A stretch of 64,000 bases of DNA from Sulfurimicrobium sp963741495 (GTDB taxonomy: Bacteria > Pseudomonadota > Gammaproteobacteria > Burkholderiales > Sulfuricellaceae): positions 62,001 to 126,000 of the forward strand of contig CAVUID010000017.1 of the NCBI GenBank assembly GCA_963741495.1, read 5' to 3'. The number at the start of each line of letters is the position of its first letter. Position 1 is the stretch's first letter. A program made the position numbers and the translations under genes. Shown here one piece after another: positions 34,811 through 42,840 of the stretch. The notes under the pieces were generated by a model. That model worked only from the letters and a program-made list of their open reading frames with translations. It made no database searches and was not told the origin of the DNA.

Positions 34811-35926
34811 TCAATCGCCTTTCACGTTCGCTCCCTCTCCCGAGAAGCGGGGGAGGGTTGGGGAGGGGGAAACCGCATCAAACGATAAAACACTTTGCGA
34901 ATTTTCCGGCCGCTTGAGTCCGAAATGCTGATAGGCACTAGGCGTGGCCACCCGACCACGCGGCGTGCGCATCAGGTAACCCTGCTGGATCAGGTAGGGT
35001 TCCAGCACATCCTCGATAGTGTCGCGCTCTTCGCCGATGGCCGCCGCGAGATTATCCACCCCTACCGGGCCGCCGCCGAATTTCTCCAGCACCGCCAGCA
35101 GCAGCACCCGGTCCATCATGTCGAGGCCCAGAGAATCCACGTCCAGCATGGTCAGGGCGGCATCCGCCACTTCGCGGCTGACATGGCCACTGGCCTTCAC
35201 CTCTGCGAAATCCCGCACCCGGCGCAACAGGCGGTTAGCGATACGCGGCGTACCGCGCGAACGACGTGCAATTTCAAACGCGCCCTCATCGGAAAGCGCC
35301 ACGCTCACCAGCCCCGCCGAACGTGTCACGATACGACGCAATTCCTCGTGGGTATAAAACTCCAACCGCGCCACGATGCCGAAGCGGTCGCGCAGCGGGT
35401 TGGTCAACATCCCGGCACGGGTGGTCGCGCCCACCAGGGTAAAGGGCGGCAGCTCCAGCTTGACCGAGCGCGCCGCCGGTCCCTCCCCGATCATGATGTC
35501 GAGCTGGTAGTCCTCCAGCGCGGGATAAAGAATCTCCTCCACCACCGGCGAGAGGCGATGGATCTCGTCGATGAACAGCACGTCGTTGGGTTCGAGATTG
35601 GTCAGTAGCGCAGCCAGATCGCCCGGGCGCTCCAGCACCGGACCGGATGTCGAGCGCAGGTTGACGCCCATTTCGCGCGCGATGATGTGCGCCAGCGTGG
35701 TCTTGCCCAAACCGGGCGGACCGAACAGCAGCACGTGATCGAGCGCTTCGGCACGATTCCGCGCGGCCTGGATGAAAATCTCCAGCTGACCGCGCGCTTT
35801 TTCCTGCCCCACGTATTCGTCCAGCAGCTTTGGGCGCAAGGCGCGCTCCAGCGCCTCTTCCTGCGGGGAAGCATGAGCGGGGGAAATCAGGCGGTTGGCC
35901 GCCTTGAGGTTGTCGGTTTCGATCAT
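34811..35926 (-). CDS. ruvB: Holliday junction branch migration ATPase RuvB, with repeat-derived C-terminal tail
   Basis: This 371-residue AAA+ helicase shows Walker A GPPGLGKTT, Walker B VLFIDEIHRLSP, ATTRAGMLTNPLRDRF and the winged-helix domain ending RTPRGRVATPSAYQHFG. About 25 residues after the normal end (from about residue 345) include SPSPTLPRFSGEGA, encoded by a palindromic repeat that also occurs in queC. It is separated from ruvA by the higBA module. Confidence 0.95.
   Translation of the reverse strand: MIETDNLKAANRLISPAHASPQEEALERALRPKLLDEYVGQEKARGQLEIFIQAARNRAEALDHVLLFGPPGLGKTTLAHIIAREMGVNLRSTSGPVLERPGDLAALLTNLEPNDVLFIDEIHRLSPVVEEILYPALEDYQLDIMIGEGPAARSVKLELPPFTLVGATTRAGMLTNPLRDRFGIVARLEFYTHEELRRIVTRSAGLVSVALSDEGAFEIARRSRGTPRIANRLLRRVRDFAEVKASGHVSREVADAALTMLDVDSLGLDMMDRVLLLAVLEKFGGGPVGVDNLAAAIGEERDTIEDVLEPYLIQQGYLMRTPRGRVATPSAYQHFGLKRPENSQSVLSFDAVSPSPTLPRFSGEGANVKGD
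34830..34873. repeat. Palindromic repeat (GC-rich, GAGGGTTGGGGAG type) in the 3' end of ruvB
   Basis: This 44-base element nearly matches 28681-28724. On the minus strand it encodes most of the extra RuvB tail just before the stop. CTCCCTCTCCCG and CGGGGGAGGG form the palindromic core. Confidence 0.8.
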
Positions 35927-36024
35927 GCGATTACTGTATATTGAGCGCGTCTTTCAACCCACAAACCAATTTTCCCTTTTCTCCATACGTTTTCCAAAGA
36001 ATTCAACGTCGCGAGATCCAAGAT

Positions 36025-36324
36025 CTAGGCCGCAAGCAGTTCGCGTGGCTTGACGTTTTTTTCAATTTCCTGACCCACTGCTTCACGCGCTTTTTTGACA
36101 TCGTAGCTACTTTGCAGGCTCATCCAGAAATCGGGAGTGGTGCCGAAGAACCGGGCAAAACGCAAGGCAGTGTCCGCAGTAATCCCGCGCTGTTCCTTGA
36201 GGATTGCCGTAACCCGATTGGCCGGCACATCCAGCGCCTTGGCAAAGGCGTTTGCGGATAACTTGAGTTCGTCCAGTTCATCCTTGAGAATTTCACCGGG
36301 GTGTATGGCGCGCATGCCGTTCAT
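36025..36324 (-). CDS. higA: HigA-family antitoxin (HTH)
   Basis: This 99-residue XRE-type HTH protein of the HigA/VapI addiction-antidote family begins MRAIHPGEILKDELDEL after a short lead. The HTH ANAFAKALDVPANRVTAIL and ITADTALRFARFFGTTPDFWM are diagnostic. The second ATG (36324) has AAGGAG at proper distance. It lies 11 bases after the toxin gene and should neutralise it and repress the operon. The module interrupts ruvA-ruvB. Confidence 0.92.
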   Translation of the reverse strand: MNGMRAIHPGEILKDELDELKLSANAFAKALDVPANRVTAILKEQRGITADTALRFARFFGTTPDFWMSLQSSYDVKKAREAVGQEIEKNVKPRELLAA

Positions 36325-36335
36325 GTTCATTCTCC

Positions 36336-36620
36336 TTAGTGGTAATCCACGATTTCCACGTTGTAGGCGTCAGCGTCTTTCCACTCGAAGCAGATACGCC
36401 ATTGTTGATTGACGCGGATACTGAACTGCCCGCTACGATTGCCGCTTAAAGCCTCAAAGCGGTTGCTGGGCAAACCCATCAAGTCATGAATGTTTTTTGC
36501 GTTGTCGAGCAATCTCCAGCCTTCTTGCGGCTTGCGCCAGGACAAGCGTCGAATTTCCTGGCAGCTGACCCTGGCTATAGCGCTTCCGTCAAATCCTTGC
36601 AGCGGGAAAGATTTAATCAT
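36336..36620 (-). CDS. higB: HigB-family toxin (RelE-like mRNA interferase)
   Basis: This 94-residue plasmid-maintenance killer protein contains RRLSWRKPQ, LNNAKNIHDL-like spacing (LLDNAKNIHDLMGLP), RFEALSGNRSGQFSIRVNQQWRICFEW and the C-terminal VEIVDYH. Such toxins cleave mRNA on the ribosome. The start MIKSFPLQGF (36620) was chosen because an upstream ATG would precede the -10 box. The predicted transcription start is within 1-2 bases of this ATG, so the mRNA may be leaderless. Confidence 0.9.
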   Translation of the reverse strand: MIKSFPLQGFDGSAIARVSCQEIRRLSWRKPQEGWRLLDNAKNIHDLMGLPSNRFEALSGNRSGQFSIRVNQQWRICFEWKDADAYNVEIVDYH

Positions 36621-36625
36621 GACGA

Positions 36626-36654
36626 AATATAACAAATTTTACGTTATACGTCAA
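36626..36654 (-). promoter_or_regulatory. Promoter/operator of higBA
   Basis: On the minus strand TTGACG (36649-36654), a 17-nt spacer and TATATT (36626-36631) form a near-consensus sigma-70 promoter. An inverted repeat ATAAC...GTTAT lies across the spacer and -10, a fitting operator for HigA. Confidence 0.75.
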
Positions 36655-36686
36655 GCATAAAACAACGAATGGCAATTTATTCGATT

Positions 36687-37277
36687 TCATGATTTAGACA
36701 GCAGTTTCAGCGCCTGACGGATGCCGTCGGTCACACCGATTTCGACAGCCAGTTGTTTCACCGCCCAGCTTGCTTCCTTGTCATTATAGCCCAGCGCCAG
36801 CAAGGCATTGAGAATGTCGCTGCTGGCGGGAGCCGGTTTGGTCACTGCACCCAGCAGCGCCGAACCTGTTTCACCTGGGGCAAACTTGTCTTTCAATTCG
36901 AGCAGCAGGCGTTCAGCGGTTTTCTTGCCGATGCCCGGAATTTTGATCAGGCGCCCTGCATCCTGGGTCAGCACGGCATGCGACAGCTCATCTACGGATA
37001 AACCGCTGAGGATGGTCAGCGCCAGTTTGGCGCCGACGCCGTTCACTTTCAGCAACTGGCGGAAGGCCAGGCGTTCGGAATCGGAGCCAAAACCATAGAG
37101 CAGGTGCGCATCTTCACGCACAATCAGCTGGGTGTGGAGCGTGACGCTCTCACCCAGAGCCGGCAGGTTGTAGAAGGTGCTCATCGGCACATCCACCTCG
37201 TAGCCCACGCCCTGCACATCCAGCAGAATCTGGGGAGGGTGTTTTTCCAGCAGTTTGCCGCTCAGGCGTCCGATCAT
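36687..37277 (-). CDS. ruvA: Holliday junction DNA-binding subunit RuvA
   Basis: This 196-residue protein has domain I (MIGRLSGKLLEKHPPQILLDVQGVGYEVDVPM), helix-hairpin-helix domain II (LLKVNGVGAKLALTIL, LIKIPGIGKKTAERLLLELK) and the C-terminal domain III (ILNALLALGYNDKEASWAV) that contacts RuvB. It overlaps ruvC by 4 bases. Confidence 0.96.
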   Translation of the reverse strand: MIGRLSGKLLEKHPPQILLDVQGVGYEVDVPMSTFYNLPALGESVTLHTQLIVREDAHLLYGFGSDSERLAFRQLLKVNGVGAKLALTILSGLSVDELSHAVLTQDAGRLIKIPGIGKKTAERLLLELKDKFAPGETGSALLGAVTKPAPASSDILNALLALGYNDKEASWAVKQLAVEIGVTDGIRQALKLLSKS

Positions 37278-37789
37278 ATCAACCTTCCATTCTTCACGCG
37301 GTAACCCGCTGTTGCCAGCGCACCCAGCCCTTGGCCGCCATGGGCATGGCAGATGGCGCAGGCCAGCGCATCCGCGGCATCAGCCTGGGGCGTGCCTTCG
37401 AGATGCAGCAAACGACGCACCATTTCCTGCACCTGTTCCTTGTCGGCGTGGCCGTTTCCCACCACCGCCTGCTTCACCTGCAGGGCCGTATATTCCGCCA
37501 CCGGCAGATCGCGCGCCACCAGCGCACAGATCGCCGCGCCGCGGGCCTGGCCCAGCAGCAGGGTGGATTGCGGGTTGACGTTGACGAATACTTTTTCGAT
37601 CGCCGCCTGATCCGGCTGGTAGGTAGCGATCACTTCACCGATAGAATCGAGGATGATCTTGAGGCGTTGCGGCAACTCTCCGTCCCCGGTTTTGATGCAG
37701 CCGCTGGCAACATAGTTCAAATGATTGCCGTCCTTCTCCACGACACCAAAACCGGTGACGCGCAAGCCTGGATCAATACCGAGGATACG
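37274..37789 (-). CDS. ruvC: Crossover junction endonuclease RuvC, start codon unresolved
   Basis: The frame reads RILGIDPGLRVTGFGVV from 37789, with the first catalytic Asp in GIDPG, then AIEKVFVNVNP, and ends with DADALACAICHAH. Catalytic acids are present, about 171 residues. However, no ATG, GTG or TTG lies in frame between the yebC stop and the catalytic Asp; the first possible start (TTG, 37765) would remove it. Either an unusual start is used or a base is missing in the sequence. It overlaps ruvA by 4 bases. Confidence 0.88.
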   Translation of the reverse strand, partial: RILGIDPGLRVTGFGVVEKDGNHLNYVASGCIKTGDGELPQRLKIILDSIGEVIATYQPDQAAIEKVFVNVNPQSTLLLGQARGAAICALVARDLPVAEYTALQVKQAVVGNGHADKEQVQEMVRRLLHLEGTPQADAADALACAICHAHGGQGLGALATAGYRVKNGRLI

Positions 37790-37794
37790 GTTGC

Positions 37795-38520
37795 CTAATC
37801 CTCGATCACGGCCGAGGTGAAGACTTCCTGCACGTCGTCCAGCGCATCCAGCGCGTCCAGCAGCTTTTGCATCTTCACCGCATCGTCGCCGCTAAACACT
37901 GTCTCGTTATCCGGCTTCATGGTGACTTCGGCCACTTCGGCCTTGAGGCCGGCTTTCTCCAGCGCTTCCTTGACCGCGGCGAAGTCGCCCGGCGCGGTGA
38001 TCACTTCCACGCTATCGTCGTCGTTGCTGAGCACGTCCTCTGCTCCCGCTTCCAGCGCCGCTTCCATCACCTTGTCCTCATCCGTGCCGGGAGCGAAGAT
38101 GATCTGGCCGCAGTGCTTGAACATGAACGCCACCGAGCCGTCGGTGCCAAGATTGCCGCCATGTTTGGAGAAAGCGTGACGCACGTCAGCCACGGTGCGG
38201 GTGCGGTTATCGGTCAGGCAATCGACGATAATCGCCGCGCCGTTGATCCCGTAACCTTCATAGCGGATTTCCACATAATCCACGCCTTCCAGTTCGCCCG
38301 TGCCCTTCTTGACTGCGCGGTCGATGTTGTCGGCCGGCATGTTGACTTCCTTGGCCTTGTCGATGGCCACGCGCAGACGTGGATTGAAGTTGGCATCGCC
38401 GCCGCCCATCTTGGCGGCTACCGTGATTTCCTTGGACAGGCGCGAAAAAATCTTGCCGCGCTTCTCGTCCTGGCGCCCTTTGCGATGCTGGATATTTGCC
38501 CATTTGCTGTGACCGGCCAT
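37795..38520 (-). CDS. yebC: YebC/PmpR family regulatory protein
   Basis: This 241-residue protein has the hallmark start MAGHSKWANIQHRKGRQDEK and conserved GGGDANFNPRLR, MPADNIDRAVKKG and GYGINGAAIIVDCLTDN. YebC proteins act as transcription regulators and were recently linked to relief of ribosome stalling. It is upstream of ruvC, as is usual. Confidence 0.96.
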   Translation of the reverse strand: MAGHSKWANIQHRKGRQDEKRGKIFSRLSKEITVAAKMGGGDANFNPRLRVAIDKAKEVNMPADNIDRAVKKGTGELEGVDYVEIRYEGYGINGAAIIVDCLTDNRTRTVADVRHAFSKHGGNLGTDGSVAFMFKHCGQIIFAPGTDEDKVMEAALEAGAEDVLSNDDDSVEVITAPGDFAAVKEALEKAGLKAEVAEVTMKPDNETVFSGDDAVKMQKLLDALDALDDVQEVFTSAVIED

Positions 38521-38595
38521 AAGGTATTCCGTTGTTCTGTTTCAAAAGGTGCAATGGTACCATTTCGGGCATTATTGAAAAAGCCGGAGTAGCTC

Positions 38596-40092
38596 ATGAT
38601 CACCCCCTCCCTGATCGCAAAAAACGATACTCAAGAACTCTTTCTGCTGCCGCAACTGGCCAACCGCCACGGGCTCATTGCCGGGGCCACCGGCACTGGA
38701 AAAACGGTGACACTGCAGGTCATGGCGGAAAACTTCAGCCGTATGGGCGTGCCGGTGTTCATGGCCGACGTCAAGGGCGACCTTTCCGGCATCAGCCAAC
38801 CCGGCACGGAAAAACCCAGGATCGTCGAACGCATTGCCAAACTGGGGCTCGGCGATTTTGCCTTTGCCGGCTGCCCGGTCACGTTCTGGGACGTATTCGG
38901 CGAACAGGGCCACCCGGTGCGCGCCACCATTTCCGAGATGGGACCACTGCTGCTGTCGCGCATGCTCAATCTCAACGACACCCAGGCAGGCGTGCTGACG
39001 CTGGTGTTCAAGATCGCCGATGACAGCGGCCTGCTGCTGCTCGACCTCAAAGATCTGCAATCCATGCTGCGCCATGTGGGCGACAACGCCAGGGACTTCA
39101 CCACCCAGTACGGCAATATCTCCGCCGCCAGCATCGGCGCCATCCAGCGCGGCCTGATCGCGCTGGAATCCGAAGGGGCTGAAAAACTGTTCGGCGAGCC
39201 TGCGCTGAACCTCGATGACCTGATGCAGTGCGATGCCAGGGGCCAGGGCATGATCAACCTTCTTGCCGCCGACAAACTGATGCATTCGCCCAAAATGTAC
39301 GCCACCTTCCTGCTGTGGATGCTGTCGGAACTGTATGAAACTCTGCCGGAAGTGGGCGACGTGGAAAAACCCAAGCTGGTATTCTTTTTCGACGAAGCCC
39401 ACCTGCTCTTCAACGATGCGCCCCAGGCGCTGCAGGATAAAATCGAACAGGTCGTCAGACTGATTCGTTCCAAGGGGGTGGGCGTCTATTTCGTCAGCCA
39501 GAACCCGCTCGACATTCCTGACAAGGTGCTGGGCCAGCTCGGCAACCGCGTCCAGCATGCATTGCGCGCCTTCACACCACGCGACCAGAAAGCGGTACGT
39601 GCCGCAGCGGAAACTTTCCGCGCCAATCCCGGCCTGGACGTGGAAGCCGCCATCACCGAAATGGGCGTGGGCGAAGCCCTGGTCTCCCTGCTCGACGAAA
39701 AGGGCCGCCCACATCCGGTGGAGCGCGCCCTGGTTGTCCCACCGCGCAGCCAGCTCGGCCCTATCACCCCCGAGCAGCGCCAGGCCATCATCAAGCAATC
39801 AGTGCTATTCGGCCACTACGAAGCCGAAGTGGATCGAGAATCCGCCTATGAAAAACTGAAGGAGCGGGCGGCACAAGCGCCCTCTTCCGCTCCGACCGGC
39901 GAAGCCGCAGGCGAAAAACCCGCCAGCGGCGGCTGGCTGGACAGCATCGGCGACATGCTGGGCGGTGGCGGCAGCCGCCGCCAGGGTGTCGCGGAAGCCG
40001 CCATCAAGAGCGCCGCCCGCGCCATCGGCTCACAACTCGGGCGCCAAATCGTTCGTGGCGTACTGGGCTCGATCCTGGGCGGGAAACGTTAG
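38596..40092 (+). CDS. HerA-like ATPase, DUF853 (YjgR) family
   Basis: This 498-residue protein has Walker A GLIAGATGTGKTVTLQ, Walker B KLVFFFDEAHLLF and a sensor region VYFVSQNPLDIP typical of HerA/FtsK-like ATPases. The E. coli homologue YjgR has no firmly known role. The C-terminal 80 residues are an Ala/Gly-rich linker and a short conserved tail (SAARAIGSQLGRQIVRGVL). It is a stand-alone gene, divergent from yebC. Confidence 0.92.
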   Translation: MITPSLIAKNDTQELFLLPQLANRHGLIAGATGTGKTVTLQVMAENFSRMGVPVFMADVKGDLSGISQPGTEKPRIVERIAKLGLGDFAFAGCPVTFWDVFGEQGHPVRATISEMGPLLLSRMLNLNDTQAGVLTLVFKIADDSGLLLLDLKDLQSMLRHVGDNARDFTTQYGNISAASIGAIQRGLIALESEGAEKLFGEPALNLDDLMQCDARGQGMINLLAADKLMHSPKMYATFLLWMLSELYETLPEVGDVEKPKLVFFFDEAHLLFNDAPQALQDKIEQVVRLIRSKGVGVYFVSQNPLDIPDKVLGQLGNRVQHALRAFTPRDQKAVRAAAETFRANPGLDVEAAITEMGVGEALVSLLDEKGRPHPVERALVVPPRSQLGPITPEQRQAIIKQSVLFGHYEAEVDRESAYEKLKERAAQAPSSAPTGEAAGEKPASGGWLDSIGDMLGGGGSRRQGVAEAAIKSAARAIGSQLGRQIVRGVLGSILGGKR

Positions 40093-40172
40093 GGGTCTGG
40101 CTTCAAGTACGGTAAAATCCACGCCCCTTCGCTGCATAATTGATATTTAGCAACTAAATTGACAGAGAGACT

Positions 40173-40559
40173 ATGAAGTTTATTGTGAGAACGTTTTTCA
40201 GAACCCTGCGCCTTGTGCTGAGCCCTTTCATGCTGCTGGGGGAGAAGCTGAGCACCCCAAAAGGCATGGAACGTCCGGCAGAAACTCAGCAGCGCATCGA
40301 TCAGGAATGCCGCAGTCTGGTGCTTTACCAGTTCAAGGCCTGCCCCTTCTGCATGAAGGTGCGCAAGGAAATCAGCCGCCTGTCCCTGAACATCGAATTG
40401 CGCGATGCGCAGCACGACCCGGAACACCGCGAAGCCCTGCTGCAAGGCGGCGGCAAGATCCAGACGCCGTGCCTGAAAATTACCGACGAGCAGGGCAACA
40501 GCCAGTGGATGTACGAATCTGGCGACATCATCCAGTACCTGCAGCAACGTTTTTCTTAG
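40173..40559 (+). CDS. Glutaredoxin-like protein with N-terminal extension
   Basis: This 128-residue protein starts with a hydrophobic/basic stretch (about 1-25, KFIVRTFFRTLRLVLSPFML) that may attach it to the membrane. A glutaredoxin domain with the CPFC active site (YQFKACPFCMKVRKE), the cis-Pro loop (KIQTPCLKI) and ESGDIIQYLQ follows. It probably reduces disulfides or glutathionylated proteins with glutathione. Confidence 0.9.
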   Translation: MKFIVRTFFRTLRLVLSPFMLLGEKLSTPKGMERPAETQQRIDQECRSLVLYQFKACPFCMKVRKEISRLSLNIELRDAQHDPEHREALLQGGGKIQTPCLKITDEQGNSQWMYESGDIIQYLQQRFS

Positions 40560-40589
40560 GGCTTATAAACCTAGAAACCTCAGTTCGAT

Positions 40590-40709
40590 AACCACGGAGA
40601 ACACGGAGAAAGGCAGTTTGAGGTCATTTATGGCCTCACCCAACGGGTGAATGCCAAACATCATGTAATCTATTGTTTTTACTCTGTGTTCTCCGTGAAC
40701 TCCGTGGTT
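40590..40709. repeat. Dispersed inverted repeat (CCACGGAG type) between the glutaredoxin and rlhA genes
   Basis: The left arm 40590-40610 (AACCACGGAGAACACGGAG) and right arm 40682-40709 (ending CTCCGTGGTT) flank a 71-nt loop. The right end is followed by AACTGCTTTTT, as in the element near 29799. It lies between convergent genes. Confidence 0.8.
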
Positions 40710-40732
40710 AACTGCTTTTTATGGGATAAAGT

Positions 40733-42704
40733 CTATTTCCCAGCCAACGTGCCGGGGCTTCGCTGCTGAAAGGTCACGGGAGCCGAGACCGGCGGCGTAT
40801 TCAGGACATGCTTCTTCATCTTGCCCATGACGTGCATTTCGCACGCCTTGCAGTCGAATTTCAAGGTCAAACGCTCTTTCCCGTTCATCAGCATCATGGG
40901 TTCGGCACGCACCTGGCCCTGGACACCTGTCACGCCTTTGGCCTGCTTGGGGCAGAGGCTGAACGAAAAACGCAGGCAATGTTTGGTAATCATCAGCGAC
41001 ACCTCGCCCGTTTCCTCGTGCGCCTCGTAAGCCGCCTCGATCAGCTTGACGCCGTGCCGCGCATAGAATGCCCGCGCTGCCTGGTTATAGACATTGGCGA
41101 GATAGGAAAGCGTTTCTTCCGGATAGGCGGCGGGCGGCTCCACGGCGGGTTTGCGTAGCGGGCGCCGGTAAGCGGCTAGCCGCGCGGCTTCCAGTTGCTC
41201 GACCGCATCGCGGCGTAGCTTGTTGGCAATGGAAGACGGCACGAACCAGGGCTGACTCCATTCGACTTCGATCTGTTGCAGCACATAAATGGTATTGCCG
41301 AAGCGGGCCAACTGTTCGCGCAAGGCGGCTTCGGCCTCTGCCGGATTCTGCGCCGGCTGCCTGTCGAAAGGGATCGTGGCAGTCGCGCTGATGCCGTCGC
41401 TGTCCTGCCAGTCTCAGGGTGAAACCTTCTTCGCTTTCACCAAAGCGTGCGCTCACATCGATGCGACGCTCGGCGGATTTTTTGGTCAGCACCTGATCCC
41501 AGGCATGGTCGCGGTTGCGGGAGAGCGCCGTCCCTGTTTTGAGGCCCGGCAAATTAGCCATCGGTTCGTTCGGCCACACACGCCAGGACTGACCTTTTCC
41601 CGCGCGTTCGGCGCGGTTGGCCTGGATGCCGACAATTTCCCGTTTGTTCAGATAGGTAAGCCCGTCGCCGTTGGCAAGCGGCTCATCGGCTTCCAGTTCG
41701 AACCAGTCAGGCCCGATACGCGTCACCGTGCCGAGCGGAACGCCAACGAAAGCCGGGGTATCAAAGGCGCCGATATCGGCCTTGCGCCCGGTGGAAAAGT
41801 AATCGGTCGCGCCGCGATGAAAGGTCTTGTCCGGGTTGGGCGTGAACAGCAATTGCGTGCGGCCGCTCGAAGCGGCGGCCAGTTCCGGCCGCTCGGCCAG
41901 GATGCCGTCGAGCAGCTGGCGGTAGTGGCCGGTGATGTTCTTGACGTAGGCGGCTTCCTTGTAGCGCCCCTCGATCTTGAAGCTCCGCACCCCGGCATCG
42001 ACCAGGGCGCGCATATTGTCGCTCTGGTTGTTGTCCTTCACCGACAGCAGGTGCTTGTCGAAGGCCACCACGCGGCCCTTGTCGTCCTGCAGGGTATAGG
42101 GCAGGCGGCAGGCCTGGGAGCAGTCGCCGCGGTTGGCGCTGCGCCCGGTCTGCGCGTGGCTGATGTAGCACTGGCCGGAAAAGGCCACGCACAGGGCGCC
42201 GTGAATGAAGTGCTCGATCACGGTATCGGCCGGCACGGCGGCGCGCACGGCGGCGATCTGTTCCAGCGTCAGCTCGCGCGCCAGCACGATCTGCGAAAAC
42301 CCGACATCGGCCAGGAAGCGCGCTTTTTCCGGGGTGCGGATGTCGCACTGGGTCGAGGCATGCAGATCGATGGGCGGCAGATCCAGTTCCAGCAGGCCCA
42401 TGTCCTGCACGATCAGCGCATCGACGCCGGCATCGTAGAATTCATGAATCAGGCGGCGCGCGGCTTCCAGTTCGGCATCGTGCAGGATGGTGTTGAGGGT
42501 GACGAAAATGCGCGCGTGGTAGCGGTGCGCGAATTCCACCAGCGCGGCAATCTCGCTGACCGTGTTGACCGCGTTGTGGCGCGCGCCGAACGACGGCCCG
42601 CCGATGTACACCGCGTCCGCGCCGTGCAGGATGGCTTCGCGGCCGATCGCGGCGGTCTTTGCCGGGGCGAGCAGTTCAAGGGAATGAGTGGGAATGCTGG
42701 ACAA
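40733..42704 (-). CDS. rlhA: U32 family peptidase-like RlhA/YdcP homologue, one apparent frameshift
   Basis: The N-terminal U32 domain shows LELLAPAKTAAIGREAI, GADAVYIGG, the GALCVAFSGQCYIS region and the signature Cys cluster NRGDCSQACR. The C-terminal DUF3656 part carries GKGQSWRVWPNEPM and, after a one-base insertion near 41407, REQLARFGNTIYVLQQIEVE and CKACEMHVMGKMKK. Corrected length is about 656 residues, matching E. coli RlhA (YdcP), which is needed for 5-hydroxycytidine in 23S rRNA. The frameshift is probably a sequencing error. Confidence 0.82.
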
Positions 42705-42840
42705 GATTTAACCTGGATGTGGTGGAAAAAACAGCATGGGATGCGAAGGCGAATTTTACCCCAGAACCAGGCCGCCCGCATCCGGACATCCGCATCCTTC
42801 CGCTACAAAATGGATCGGGTTCGATATAATTCACCTCCCC

